From an uncultured Celeribacter sp. (GTDB taxonomy: Bacteria; Pseudomonadota; Alphaproteobacteria; Rhodobacterales; Rhodobacteraceae), in contig CALLMA010000137.1 of the NCBI GenBank assembly GCA_938008015.1, positions 1 to 34,013 of the forward strand: a stretch of 34,013 nt of DNA, read 5' to 3'. Below are positions 1 to 7,847 of this stretch, one piece after another (positions within the stretch are counted from its first letter, which is position 1; the number at the start of each line of letters is the position of its first letter). The translations under genes and the position numbers were made by a program. The notes under the pieces were generated by a model that searched no databases, was not told the origin of the DNA, and saw nothing but the letters and a program-made list of their open reading frames with translations.

Positions 1-655
1 TCGCCTTGAGAGTATGAACTGGAGGGGTATCTAAGGCATTGCGATCGTAAGAAATAAAGCTGGCCTTTGCCTCGTCATAATGGGGCACATGCTTGAGGTT
101 TTCACGTATCTTTGGGTCTAAATAGTGCCACATTGGGTCTGTGAAGTCGCAAGATGTGATCCCTAAAGGGCGGTCGGGGCAAAGGCGGGATAATTCAATC
201 ACTGTATGAGGGTTGAACGACATAAGCGCCGCATCGCCATGATAATCCTTCAAGCTGGCCGCGATTGAGGCTTCTAATGGGCCAATATTTTTGCCCATTT
301 GTCCGTCTTGATCTTTTACTTCGATAAGAAGGGGAACGCGCCCATCGACAAGTCGCACAACGTCTTCAAGTGTAGGAATGCCTATTTCGCCCGTCGTGAA
401 CTGCAATTTTTGCAGCTGATCTTTATCGTATTGTGAGATCACGCCTGTGCCATTTGTTAAGCGCGACAGACTGTAATCATGGAAAACCATGGCTGTGCCA
501 CATCGGCTGATTTGAATGTCAATTTCAATGCCGTAGTTTTGCGCGATGGCTGCTTCAATGGCGCTTAAATTATTTTCAGCCATCTGATCATTCCCATCGT
601 GGAGTGCACGATGGGCTAGGGGGCGGTTTAAAAAGCTATGAGGCAGTGTCGCCAT
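1..655 (-). CDS. glycerophosphodiester phosphodiesterase family protein (3' end cut by window edge)
   Basis: This enzyme family hydrolyses glycerophosphodiesters to glycerol 3-phosphate and an alcohol. Reading the minus strand from the ATG at 655 gives about 218 residues before the left edge. The N-terminus carries the family motif: His15-Arg16 in an A-H-R-A-L-H-D stretch, Glu27-Asn28, then Glu44 and Asp46 in E-I-D-I-Q, and His59-Asp60 in V-F-H-D. These are the expected metal and catalytic positions of the TIM-barrel GDPD fold. A later E-V-K-D motif also fits. No signal peptide is visible, so a cytoplasmic UgpQ-like form is likelier than periplasmic GlpQ. The start codon overlaps the RidA stop (TAATG), implying translational coupling. 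The ATG at 581-583 would lose the His-Arg motif, so it was not chosen. The C-terminus lies outside the window. Confidence 0.88.
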   Translation of the reverse strand, partial: MATLPHSFLNRPLAHRALHDGNDQMAENNLSAIEAAIAQNYGIEIDIQISRCGTAMVFHDYSLSRLTNGTGVISQYDKDQLQKLQFTTGEIGIPTLEDVVRLVDGRVPLLIEVKDQDGQMGKNIGPLEASIAASLKDYHGDAALMSFNPHTVIELSRLCPDRPLGITSCDFTDPMWHYLDPKIRENLKHVPHYDEAKASFISYDRNALDTPPVHTLKA

Positions 656-1119
656 TATGCAAGCTCGAAAATTGCCTCGATTTCAACCGCAACGCCGAGC
701 GGAAGAGATCCCGCAGACACTGCTGAGCGTGCGTGCCGGCCCTCTTCGCCTAAAGCGGCAACCATCAAATCGGAGGCGCCATTGATCACTTTTGGCTGGT
801 CCGTGAAATCTGGTGTGGAATTGACAAAGCCGACAAGCTTTACCAAGCTTTTGATTTTTGAAAAATCGCCATTCACGGCTGCATTTGCTTGCGCGAGGAG
901 GGCGAGCGCGCAAGTCTGCGCGGCTGCGACACCTTCTTCGACAGTGAGTTCTTGGCCAATCTTACCGGTGATAAGGCCTGCCTCATTTGAAGAAATCTGA
1001 CCTGAAATGAAAATTTGATTGCCAGAAATTTTAAAAGGAACATAATTTGCAGCTGGCGTAGGCGCTGCAGGCAAAGAGTGGCCGAGTTCCTTTAATTTGG
1101 CAGAAATATCTTGAAGCAT
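655..1119 (-). CDS. RidA/YjgF (Rid) family protein
   Basis: A 154-residue Rid-family protein. Archetypal RidA hydrolyses reactive enamine/imine intermediates, such as 2-aminoacrylate, to keto acids in the cytosol. The C-terminal half has the family pattern G-R-H-A-R-S-A-V followed by L-P-L-G-V-A-V-E-I-E-A. This includes the Arg that binds the substrate carboxylate and the Glu near the catalytic water. An N-terminal Y-V-P-F-K-I-S-G-N-Q-I-F-I-S-G-Q segment is also typical. The length matches the roughly 150-residue subgroup rather than the 128-residue RidA archetype, so the exact substrate is uncertain. An AAGGA ribosome binding site lies 7 bases before the ATG. It sits 16 bp after the HlyD gene and overlaps the GDPD start by one base, so it is the third gene of a four-gene operon. 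Confidence 0.88.
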   Translation of the reverse strand: MLQDISAKLKELGHSLPAAPTPAANYVPFKISGNQIFISGQISSNEAGLITGKIGQELTVEEGVAAAQTCALALLAQANAAVNGDFSKIKSLVKLVGFVNSTPDFTDQPKVINGASDLMVAALGEEGRHARSAVSAGSLPLGVAVEIEAIFELA

Positions 1120-1135
1120 ATTTTTTCCTTTATCA

Positions 1136-2443
1136 TTAATTTTCGCGAAAGGCGCGGATGAAATAATCTCTAAGCGGACGGGTCAAATATGCAATAGCAG
1201 ATCTTTCTCCCGTAGATAAAAATGCCTCAACTGGCATGCCTGGAATGAGAGAGGCGCCCTCAGGCAAGCGTTGTCTTTGATCCTCTGGTAATTCAATTGT
1301 GGCAAGATAATAGCCTTCTCCCGTTATCTCATCAACAAAGGCATCTGCGGATGTGCGCAAGAGGTTGCCATCAAGTTCTGGCGTTGTCCTTTGATCAAAA
1401 GTTGTAAAACGCAATCGCACAGGCTGCCCTGGATAAACTTGATCAATGTGCACGGGATTAACGCGCGCAGAGATTATGAGTGGTCTATCTTGCGGAATAA
1501 TGAATAAAACAGGCTCTGCAGGCGAGATCACAGCGCCTTCTCCAAAGACGGATAAGTCATAAATGATGCCTGCAACGGGCGCTCGAATTTCAAGGCGATT
1601 TCGGCGCGCGAATAGGCCAGAGCGCTGTTCTTTTAGGCGGGCGAGATTTGCCGCAGTTTCGCGCAGCTCTGCAATCGCAGCCTCGCGACGATCTGTCGAG
1701 ATTTTTAATATGGCGAGTTCGGCTTCAGATTTTCTCACTTCTGCTTGGGCGATTTCAGAGGCAATGCGCCCGATATCTGCTGTTATGCTGATCACTTCTC
1801 GTTGCAATTCTGTGACGAGGCGTTGCTGAGTAAGCCCGCGTTGGAGGAGTTGATCTTGATTTTCTAAATCCGCTTGTAAGCTTGCTAATTGATCGCCAGA
1901 AGCTTTGCGCTGAATTTCTAGCCCCTTAATTTGCTCTGAAATTTGAGCGCGTTGCTTGGTAAGTTGTTCAATTTCTGCGCTGGCAGTTTTCTTGCGTGCG
2001 AAAAATAAGTTCTCCTGCCCTGCAACAATGCGGGCGGTTTGCGCATGAGATAGAGCTTTTTCGTGGAGTTCTGGGTCAAATGCGATTTGCGCTTGTCCAT
2101 CTCGTTCCGCCGAAAGGCGGGCATGGCGGGCGAGCAGTTCGAAATACTGCGTGTCTAAGACGGCAATTTCATTCGCCAAATCTGTTTCTGAGAGGGATAA
2201 AAGTAATTCATCAGCTTCAACCGCATCCCCTTCAAGCACATGAACAGAGGCCACTTCGCCACCGTCTCTATGAGCCACGACTTGTCGGTTGAGTTGGACT
2301 TGGACTTGCCCTGAGGCAACGACGGCGCCATCAATGCGTGTGAAATAAGACCACCCACCAAAGCCACATATTAAAACGGCCACAAAAAGAAGTGCAAAGC
2401 GCACGAGCCGAGATGCTGGCCAAGTTTGTTCAGGAGTTTGCAT
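1136..2443 (-). CDS. type I secretion membrane fusion protein, HlyD family
   Basis: A 435-residue periplasmic adaptor of a type I secretion system. It would link the inner-membrane ABC exporter to a TolC-type outer-membrane channel. One transmembrane segment lies near residues 13-30. A biotinyl/lipoyl-like half motif (G-Q-V-Q-V-Q-L-N-R-Q-V-V-A-H-R-D-G-G-E-V) follows at about 43-65. A long Gln/Glu/Leu-rich coiled coil spans about 90-270. A second lipoyl-like stretch (L-E-I-R-A-P-V-A-G-I-I-Y-D-L) lies near 285, followed by a beta-barrel C-terminal region. Length and architecture match the PrtE/HlyD group. Its start overlaps the stop of the ABC gene (TAATG at 2441-2445). No TolC gene is present in the window, so the outer-membrane partner must be elsewhere. 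Confidence 0.93.
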   Translation of the reverse strand: MQTPEQTWPASRLVRFALLFVAVLICGFGGWSYFTRIDGAVVASGQVQVQLNRQVVAHRDGGEVASVHVLEGDAVEADELLLSLSETDLANEIAVLDTQYFELLARHARLSAERDGQAQIAFDPELHEKALSHAQTARIVAGQENLFFARKKTASAEIEQLTKQRAQISEQIKGLEIQRKASGDQLASLQADLENQDQLLQRGLTQQRLVTELQREVISITADIGRIASEIAQAEVRKSEAELAILKISTDRREAAIAELRETAANLARLKEQRSGLFARRNRLEIRAPVAGIIYDLSVFGEGAVISPAEPVLFIIPQDRPLIISARVNPVHIDQVYPGQPVRLRFTTFDQRTTPELDGNLLRTSADAFVDEITGEGYYLATIELPEDQRQRLPEGASLIPGMPVEAFLSTGERSAIAYLTRPLRDYFIRAFREN

Positions 2444-4212
2444 TATTTTTTCTCCCCTTGCGGATTTGCGCTATTTGTTTGTGGACCTCGGATGATGTCG
2501 TTTGAATTTTTTACAACTTCTTTTAACACCGCATCACGTGGCCCGAAGGCGCGCGCAATGCCCTTTTCAAGGACAAGTAATTTATCACATTCTTGGATGG
2601 CGGAAGGACGATGGGCCATGATCATTATAGCGCCGCCTTCATCTTTATGGCGTCTTATGGCTGCGTTGAGGGCCATAGAACCCGCATTATCTAAGTTGGA
2701 GTTTGGTTCGTCCAAAATGACGAGAGCGGGATTGCCAAAGAAGGCGCGTGCCAAGCCGATGCGCTGCAATTGCCCCCCTGAGAGGATGGAGCCTGTTGCT
2801 GAGATCATTGTGTCATACCCCTTTGGAAGAGATAAGATCATCTCATGCGCATCCGCCTTTTTGGCGGCAGCAACGACGGCTTCTGCATTAGGTTGAAGCG
2901 CAAGTTTGGCGATATTTTCGGCGATTGTGCCGTCAAAAATAGGGACTTGTTGCGGAAGATAGCCGATATATTGACCGAGCGCTTCTGGCATGTATTGATC
3001 AAGGGTCGCACCATCAAGGCGGATACTGCCGCCTGCAGCGGGCCACACATGAGTGAGCGCACGTGCAAGCGTTGATTTTCCAGAGCCAGATGGCCCGATC
3101 ACGCCTAAAGCTTCGCCTGGTTCAATATTAAACGAAATGGCTTTTAACGAAGCTTGTTTCTCTCTTGGTGGAGCAACGGTAAGTTGCGTGACTGCGATTT
3201 TCGCTTTTGGAACTGGAAGCTCTGTACGGTTTTGGCGTGCGGGATTGAGGCCCAATAGCTCAGCGAGTTCTCCCCAAGCTGTTTGTGCCATTTGAACGAG
3301 GTTCCATTGGTTGATTAATATGTCGACTGGTTGGATTGCGCGGCCGAAAAGAATGGAACTGGCGATCATTGCGCCCGGGCTTAATTCGCGCTGCAACACA
3401 AGCCATGCCCCTAGGGCTAAAAGCGCAGATTGCAGCAAGAGGCGCAATGCTTTTGAGCTTGCTGTGAAGTTTTGCGCCATATCATCGCTTTGCACGGTAT
3501 GTTCCAAAGCTTTATGGCGGAGCTGAAGCCAACGCGAATATGCGGGCATTTGCATGCCGAGAGCTTTGAGGGATTCGGCAGAGCTTGTCAGCCTACTCGC
3601 CATTTGTGAAGCATGTGTATCCATGCTTTGCGCGGCGGATTGCATGGGCTTCGTGATCTTGCGATTTAAGAGCGCCAAGCCAACTAAGGTAGCACCGCCT
3701 GATAGGGCGAGGATGCCGAGGTAGGGGTGGAAAATGGCAATGCCGAGCAAGAATAGCGGCGTAAAGGGCAAATCATAGAGCGCGCTAAAGGCGGGAGAGC
3801 TAAAGAATCGCCTTATTTGCGAAAGTTGGTCTAATGCTTTTGAGCGTGCATGTGGCCGCTCTTCTTTGGCGGCTTGTGATATGGCCGCTTCAAACACACG
3901 CGGCTCTAAGCTTGTTTGAAAACGCGCTGCAATTCGGGAAAGAATTTTTGATCTGGAGATGTCTAAAAGCCCCATCATGAGGTATAAGAAGACAACAATC
4001 GAGAAAAGGGCAACAAGGGTTGCTTCCGACCCAGAGCCAAGCACGCGGTCATAGACTTGTAGCATGAAAAGAGGGCCTGTGAGCATGAGGAGGTTGATGC
4101 AAACGGAAAGGATGCCGATGATCCAAAAGAGAGGGCGGGATTTTGTGCGCGCGGCGCGCAGCTCGCCTTTACCTCTAGCTAAAATCTCGGTTTGGCTACT
4201 TCCTGAAATCAT
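2443..4212 (-). CDS. type I secretion system permease/ATPase (PrtD-like ABC exporter)
   Basis: A 589-residue fused ABC exporter. The first roughly 320 residues hold the transmembrane domain, with hydrophobic segments near 28-52, 62-85, 145-180 and 255-275. The C-terminal nucleotide-binding domain has Walker A G-P-S-G-S-G-K-S-T at about 371-379, the Q-loop in Y-L-P-Q-Q, signature L-S-G-G-Q at about 474-478, Walker B A-L-V-I-L-D-E-P near 495-502, and the H-loop in A-H-R. There is no N-terminal C39 peptidase domain, so substrates would be exported without leader cleavage, as with RTX-type C-terminal signals (family knowledge). It heads the operon with HlyD, RidA and GDPD. No glycine-rich RTX substrate gene is nearby, so the cargo is unknown. 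Confidence 0.94.
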   Translation of the reverse strand: MISGSSQTEILARGKGELRAARTKSRPLFWIIGILSVCINLLMLTGPLFMLQVYDRVLGSGSEATLVALFSIVVFLYLMMGLLDISRSKILSRIAARFQTSLEPRVFEAAISQAAKEERPHARSKALDQLSQIRRFFSSPAFSALYDLPFTPLFLLGIAIFHPYLGILALSGGATLVGLALLNRKITKPMQSAAQSMDTHASQMASRLTSSAESLKALGMQMPAYSRWLQLRHKALEHTVQSDDMAQNFTASSKALRLLLQSALLALGAWLVLQRELSPGAMIASSILFGRAIQPVDILINQWNLVQMAQTAWGELAELLGLNPARQNRTELPVPKAKIAVTQLTVAPPREKQASLKAISFNIEPGEALGVIGPSGSGKSTLARALTHVWPAAGGSIRLDGATLDQYMPEALGQYIGYLPQQVPIFDGTIAENIAKLALQPNAEAVVAAAKKADAHEMILSLPKGYDTMISATGSILSGGQLQRIGLARAFFGNPALVILDEPNSNLDNAGSMALNAAIRRHKDEGGAIMIMAHRPSAIQECDKLLVLEKGIARAFGPRDAVLKEVVKNSNDIIRGPQTNSANPQGEKK

Positions 4213-4256
4213 TGATGTGCTCTAACTTCTATTAATTATGATCTTTGTTAAACTGA

Positions 4257-4285
4257 ATTCTTTTCAATAAATGTGTTGAAAGAAT
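4257..4285. promoter_or_regulatory. imperfect inverted repeat in the T1SS/mlaA divergent region
   Basis: The left arm ATTCTTTTCAA (4257-4267) and right arm TTGAAAGAAT (4276-4285) are complementary over 10 bp with one bulged T; the loop is 8 bases. It lies midway between the divergent ABC exporter start (4212) and the mlaA promoter candidate (4308-4316). An operator for a regulator of either gene is possible, but nothing in the sequence identifies one. Confidence 0.35.
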
Positions 4286-4307
4286 GTCACAGTCTAGGCT
4301 TTGTTGG

Positions 4308-4316
4308 TGGTATAAT
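4308..4316 (+). promoter_or_regulatory. extended -10 promoter candidate for mlaA
   Basis: TGG followed by TATAAT (4311-4316) forms a perfect extended -10 (TGnTATAAT). No good -35 lies at 17 bp, which is tolerated in extended -10 promoters. The predicted transcript would begin near 4323, about 54 bases before the mlaA ATG. Confidence 0.5.
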
Positions 4317-4376
4317 GCTGGGAATGGTTTATATGGTGCTTATGTGAAAAATCTATTATGAAATATATGATGCCTA

Positions 4377-5141
4377 ATGAATAAAACCACAAGAAAATAT
4401 TTGTTTGCAATTATTTCCACCAGTTTTCTGCTCGGATGCGCAGGCCCTGGAGATAATACTGGCGTGCGAGACCCTTATGAAGAAACAAATAGGCGCACGC
4501 ATGAATTCAACGTCGCGGTTGATAAGGCTGTATTGAAGCCAGTATCCAATGCTTATGGGACAGTTGTTCCTTCGCCAGTTCGATCTGGGCTTTCTAATGT
4601 TGCTGATACGCTTTCAATACCTGGCGCAGTTGTGAATGACATTTTGCAACTGAGCCTTATTGATGCGGCGCATAACACGGCGCGCTTTGCGCTCAATGCG
4701 ACCGTTGGTGTTGCAGGTTTGTTTGATGTTGCAACAAAAATTGGGCTTGAAGAGCGCGATGCTGATTTTGGTGAAACGTTGGCGCGCTGGGGTGTGACTG
4801 AAGGGAATTATATGGTCTTGCCGCTATATGGGGCGACGACTGAGAGAGATGGGCTCGGCATGATCGTTGATTGGGTGATTGATCCAGTCGGTCAGCTTGT
4901 TGATATACCTGAATCCTATGCCGTATCTGCTGCTAAAGCGACCGATCTCGTGAATACGCGCTATGAATTTTCTGGCATCATTGATGATGTTCTCTATGAG
5001 AGCGCTGATGGATATTCCCAGCTTCGGCTTTCTGCTTTGGATCGTCGTCGTTTTGCCTTGGCTCAATCAGGAGCCATTTCGCAGAGTGCTGAGAGCACTC
5101 AAGATGAAGATTTCGATCTATATGAGGATTTCTATGAATAA
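4377..5141 (+). CDS. mlaA: MlaA (VacJ) family outer-membrane lipoprotein
   Basis: A 254-residue lipoprotein of the Mla pathway, which removes mislocalised phospholipids from the outer leaflet of the outer membrane. The N-terminus is a lipoprotein signal ending at L-L-G-Cys21. Ala follows the Cys rather than Asp, which agrees with outer-membrane sorting. The family motif D-P-Y-E-E-T-N-R-R-T-H-E-F-N follows at about 32-45. Other typical segments are the S-P-V-R-S-G-L-S-N region, N-A-T-V-G-V-A-G-L-F-D-V-A, and D-F-G-E-T-L-A-R-W-G-V near 125-140. The acidic C-terminal tail is unremarkable. No clear Shine-Dalgarno precedes the ATG; an eight-codon frame (4358-4384) overlaps the start and might couple to it, but this is weak. 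It overlaps mlaC by 8 bases. Confidence 0.94.
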   Translation: MNKTTRKYLFAIISTSFLLGCAGPGDNTGVRDPYEETNRRTHEFNVAVDKAVLKPVSNAYGTVVPSPVRSGLSNVADTLSIPGAVVNDILQLSLIDAAHNTARFALNATVGVAGLFDVATKIGLEERDADFGETLARWGVTEGNYMVLPLYGATTERDGLGMIVDWVIDPVGQLVDIPESYAVSAAKATDLVNTRYEFSGIIDDVLYESADGYSQLRLSALDRRRFALAQSGAISQSAESTQDEDFDLYEDFYE

Positions 5142-5730
5142 CCATCACTCTCATCGCCGCGCTTTCCTAGCAGGTATTTTAGGGGTCTCTGCCAGCATGG
5201 CGTTTGTTCCGAATATGGCAGCGGCATTTGCGGCTTCTGATGCGGAAAAACTGATTTCCAATGCGGTTCGTGATATCAATGCGATTATCAATTCTGGAAA
5301 ATCTAAGAATGTGATCATTAAGGATTTTGGCAAAATCTTAGATAAATACGCAGATGTGAATGCCATCGGGCGTTCTGTTCTTGGGCCTCCAGCGCGCTCA
5401 GCGTCTCGTTCTGATTTGAATGCCTTTACGAAAGCCTTCAAAGGCTATTTGACGCAAAAATACGGTTCTCGGTTTAACGAATTTGTTGGGGCGCGTATTG
5501 TAGTGGCATCTGTTTCAAATCGGGGATCGATCTATGAGGTTCGATCCACGGCCCATTTGAAAGGCCAATCATCATTAGAGATCGCCTTTATTGTGCATCA
5601 AAAATCTGAGAAGTTTATTGACCTTCAAATCGAAGGGATCTCGCTTTTAAAATCCGAGAGAGCAGAAATTGGGGCTTTGCTTGATAAAGCAGGTGGATCG
5701 ATTTCAAAGCTTGCGAAAACGATCAATTAA
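5134..5730 (+). CDS. mlaC: MlaC/Ttg2D family periplasmic phospholipid-binding protein
   Basis: A 198-residue ABC substrate-binding protein of the MlaC/Ttg2D family. It ferries phospholipid between MlaA and the inner-membrane MlaFEDB complex. The chosen ATG at 5134 has GAGGA five bases upstream (5124-5128) and gives a clean signal peptide; the frame stays open further upstream inside mlaA. The signal contains His7-Arg8-Arg9-Ala-Phe-Leu, close to the twin-arginine consensus, then a hydrophobic stretch and a likely cleavage site after A-F-A33. The mature part has the family features I-L-D-K-Y-A-D-V-N-A-I-G-R and a Y-L-T-Q-K-Y-G-S-R-F region. The inner-membrane genes mlaF, mlaE and mlaD are not in this window, so the pathway is split. 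Confidence 0.88.
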   Translation: MNNHHSHRRAFLAGILGVSASMAFVPNMAAAFAASDAEKLISNAVRDINAIINSGKSKNVIIKDFGKILDKYADVNAIGRSVLGPPARSASRSDLNAFTKAFKGYLTQKYGSRFNEFVGARIVVASVSNRGSIYEVRSTAHLKGQSSLEIAFIVHQKSEKFIDLQIEGISLLKSERAEIGALLDKAGGSISKLAKTIN

Positions 5731-5756
5731 AATTTGATCTCACAGAAGCAAAATTT

Positions 5757-5788
5757 AAAACCGCGCTATCGTGCATAGCGCGGTTTTT
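5757..5788. terminator. bidirectional Rho-independent terminator between mlaC and ubiG
   Basis: A perfect 13-bp stem (AAAACCGCGCTAT 5757-5769; complementary arm 5775-5787) encloses a CGTGC loop and is flanked by A and T runs. It lies between the convergent stops of mlaC (5730) and ubiG (5795) and can serve both. Confidence 0.92.
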
Positions 5789-5794
5789 ATTTAT

Positions 5795-6535
5795 CTATTT
5801 TATAGATGTCGTGACGTAATTCACAGATAGATCTTTAGCAGAAATGGACCAGCTCCACAAAATAGGATTGAAAACGAATCCTTTTCTGTCGACAGGGCGT
5901 AAGTCTGAATTTTCAATGAATGTATAAAGTTCGTCAGGCGTAATAAATTTAGACCATTCATGCGTGCCCTTTGGCAGCCATCTCATGATAACTTCTGCGC
6001 CAATGATCGCCATCATGTAGCTTTTCTTATTGCGATTGATTGTTGAAGCGATCATCATGCCGCCGTCTTTGAGAAGGGTGTGGCACGCATTGAGATAAGT
6101 TTGAGGGTTGGCGACATGCTCGATCACCTCCATATTCAACACAATGTCGAATTTTTCTCCTGAGGCGGCAAGATCTTCGGCGGTTGTGTGCCGGTAATCT
6201 ATTTCCAACCCGGCTTGTTCGGCGTGGAGTTTGGCGACGGGGAGATTGCCCGCGGCAGCATCGGCCCCAACGACAGTCGCCCCAAGGCGCGCCATTGGTT
6301 CGCACAGCAACCCCCCGCCGCAGCCGATATCTAGGATGCGCAGGCCTTTGAAGGGGGCAGGTGCTTTTAAATCGCGATCGTATTCAGCCGCGATTTGAGA
6401 TGTGATATAGTCCAGCCGGCAAGGGTTTAGCATATGCAGCGGCTTGAATTTTCCATTTGGGTCCCACCATTCCGCGGCCATAGCTTCAAACTTTGCCACC
6501 TCATTTTTGTCGATTGTTCCTTGAGTGGTTTGCAT
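5795..6535 (-). CDS. ubiG: bifunctional 2-polyprenyl-6-hydroxyphenol methylase / demethylubiquinol 3-O-methyltransferase UbiG
   Basis: A 246-residue SAM-dependent methyltransferase that carries out both O-methylations of ubiquinone synthesis at the membrane face. SAM-binding motif I ([12 protein letters not shown]) is at about 66-77, preceded by the UbiG-typical N-terminus [35 protein letters not shown] (motif II region) and the basic T-I-N-R-N segment follow. The ATG at 6535 was chosen because AAGGA lies eight bases upstream and the protein begins just before the conserved region. The open frame extends 27 codons further, but that part is not family-like. The gene is divergent from the proline iminopeptidase gene and shares an 82-bp promoter region with it. 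Confidence 0.95.
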   Translation of the reverse strand: MQTTQGTIDKNEVAKFEAMAAEWWDPNGKFKPLHMLNPCRLDYITSQIAAEYDRDLKAPAPFKGLRILDIGCGGGLLCEPMARLGATVVGADAAAGNLPVAKLHAEQAGLEIDYRHTTAEDLAASGEKFDIVLNMEVIEHVANPQTYLNACHTLLKDGGMMIASTINRNKKSYMMAIIGAEVIMRWLPKGTHEWSKFITPDELYTFIENSDLRPVDRKGFVFNPILWSWSISAKDLSVNYVTTSIK

Positions 6536-6617
6536 GATGGGCTTCCTTATGCTCAATTGTTGGCGAGTCGCGCGCGGTTTTGCGCGAAGAGTGTGTTTCG
6601 CTATGTATAGGATCATT

Positions 6618-7589
6618 ATGGATAAATTAGCAGCCCCCCAAAAGCCCTTTGAGCAACTTTATCCACCCATTTCGCCATATTCTATGTTGTTGCTTGATGT
6701 TGGCGATGGGCATGAAATCTATATTGAGCAAAGTGGCGATCCTAATGGGGAGCCTGTTGTCGTCTTTCATGGGGGGCCTGGAGGGGGCTCAAGCCCATTT
6801 ATGCGCCGCTTTTTTGATCCGCAGCACTATCGCATTATCCTTTTCGACCAACGCGGTTGCGGCCACTCCAAGCCCTTTTCTTGTGTGGAGCGCAATACAA
6901 CATGGGATTTAGTGCGTGATATAGAAAAGATACGAGATTTTTTGGGTATTGATCGCTGGATTGTGTTCGGTGGGAGCTGGGGGGCGACATTAGGGCTGAT
7001 CTATGCTCAAGCATATCCTCAAATTGTCTCCGCGCTTGTCTTGCGTGGGGTGTTTTTAGGCAGAGAAGAAGAGCTTGAGTGGTTCTATGGTGGGGGTGCA
7101 GGTCGTTTTTGGCCTGAGCTCTGGCAAGAATTTTCAGAAGCTATTCCAAAAAACGAGCGGCATGATTTGATTTCGGCCTATCACGCAAGGCTCTTTTGTG
7201 GCGATAAGACGACAGAAGTAGAATATGCGCAATTGTGGTATGGCTGGGAAAATGCCTTGGCAAGTATAGAAACGGTTGGACGTCTGGGCGCGCCGAACTC
7301 TGAACAAGCGCATGCTTTTGCTCGCTTAGAAGCGCATTATTTTAAAAACCGCCTCTTCTTGTCGGCGGAGCAAGAAATTTTAAAAAATATGCATAAGATT
7401 CAGCATATAAAGGGTGTTGTTGTGCAAGGGAGATATGATCTCATTTGCCCCCCAAAATCTGCCTATGACTTGGTAAGCGCTTGGGATGACGGGCGGCTGA
7501 TTATGGTAGGGAAGGCAGGGCATGCTGTTTCTGAACGTGCAATTGCGCAGGCGCTGGTGGCGCAAATGGATGATCTCAAGAGAGGGTGA
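6618..7589 (+). CDS. pip: proline iminopeptidase (S33 family)
   Basis: A 323-residue alpha/beta-hydrolase that removes N-terminal proline from peptides in the cytosol. The oxyanion-hole motif H-G-G-P-G-G-G is near residue 50. The nucleophile elbow G-G-Ser120-W-G, Asp274 in G-R-Y-D-L-I-C-P-P, and His302 in A-G-H-A form the catalytic triad at the expected spacings. D-Q-R-G-C-G-H-S, diagnostic for prolyl iminopeptidases, follows the oxyanion loop. The ATG at 6618 is preferred: AGGA lies five bases upstream and the protein then starts like the family ([12 protein letters not shown]). Upstream in-frame ATGs would add 31 unlike residues running into ubiG. The length matches the usual 310-325. Confidence 0.94.
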   Translation: MDKLAAPQKPFEQLYPPISPYSMLLLDVGDGHEIYIEQSGDPNGEPVVVFHGGPGGGSSPFMRRFFDPQHYRIILFDQRGCGHSKPFSCVERNTTWDLVRDIEKIRDFLGIDRWIVFGGSWGATLGLIYAQAYPQIVSALVLRGVFLGREEELEWFYGGGAGRFWPELWQEFSEAIPKNERHDLISAYHARLFCGDKTTEVEYAQLWYGWENALASIETVGRLGAPNSEQAHAFARLEAHYFKNRLFLSAEQEILKNMHKIQHIKGVVVQGRYDLICPPKSAYDLVSAWDDGRLIMVGKAGHAVSERAIAQALVAQMDDLKRG

Positions 7590-7660
7590 AGGGGATGTCA
7601 TCGTCTTTGTGGGGCTGGTTGGCATGATCACTTTATATTCTTGCGCAAAACGCGATGGGG

Positions 7661-7689
7661 TTGTGTTTTGTGAAATAAGAATGTATAAG
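7661..7689 (+). promoter_or_regulatory. weak sigma70-like promoter candidate for a short RNA
   Basis: TTGTGT (7661-7666), a 17-base spacer and TATAAG (7684-7689) resemble a -35/-10 pair; the -35 is poor. Transcription would start near 7696 and meet the terminator at 7743-7765. Confidence 0.3.
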
Positions 7690-7695
7690 CTTTTT

Positions 7696-7765
7696 AACAG
7701 CGGCGCTTTTGAAAGTTTCAAAGGTTCCACCGGAACATGACAACGGGCTGCAGGCCCGTTTTTTT
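7696..7765 (+). ncRNA. possible small RNA ending at a Rho-independent terminator
   Basis: The 258-bp gap between pip and rimP holds no convincing gene. Its right part could encode a roughly 70-base RNA with three small hairpins: one around 7707-7722 (CTTT/AAAG arms), one with arms GTTCC (7724-7728) and GGAAC (7732-7736), and the terminator stem at 7743-7759. A promoter candidate sits just upstream. It may instead simply be the 3' untranslated region of pip. A 38-codon frame (7624-7740) ends just before the terminator but has no ribosome binding site and no recognisable content. Confidence 0.3.
7743..7765 (+). terminator. Rho-independent terminator upstream of rimP
   Basis: Arms ACGGGC (7743-7748) and GCCCGT (7754-7759) enclose TGCAG and are followed by seven T residues. 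It ends transcription of pip or of a small RNA, and separates these from the rimP operon. Confidence 0.85.
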
Positions 7766-7847
7766 ATGCTTTAAATCATGGGTATAAAAAGAGAGATTTG
7801 GCCTTGCTTATTGATAGTCGAGGCGTAAAGAGAAGGTAGAATGGGAT

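Noticed and set aside
4358-4384. Eight-codon frame overlapping the mlaA start
   Set aside because: Too short and without a ribosome binding site to call as a leader peptide; mentioned only in the mlaA entry.
7522-7740. A 72-codon plus-strand frame overlapping the end of pip
   Set aside because: No ribosome binding site, starts inside pip, and its end abuts a terminator; a short internal form from 7624 has no support either.
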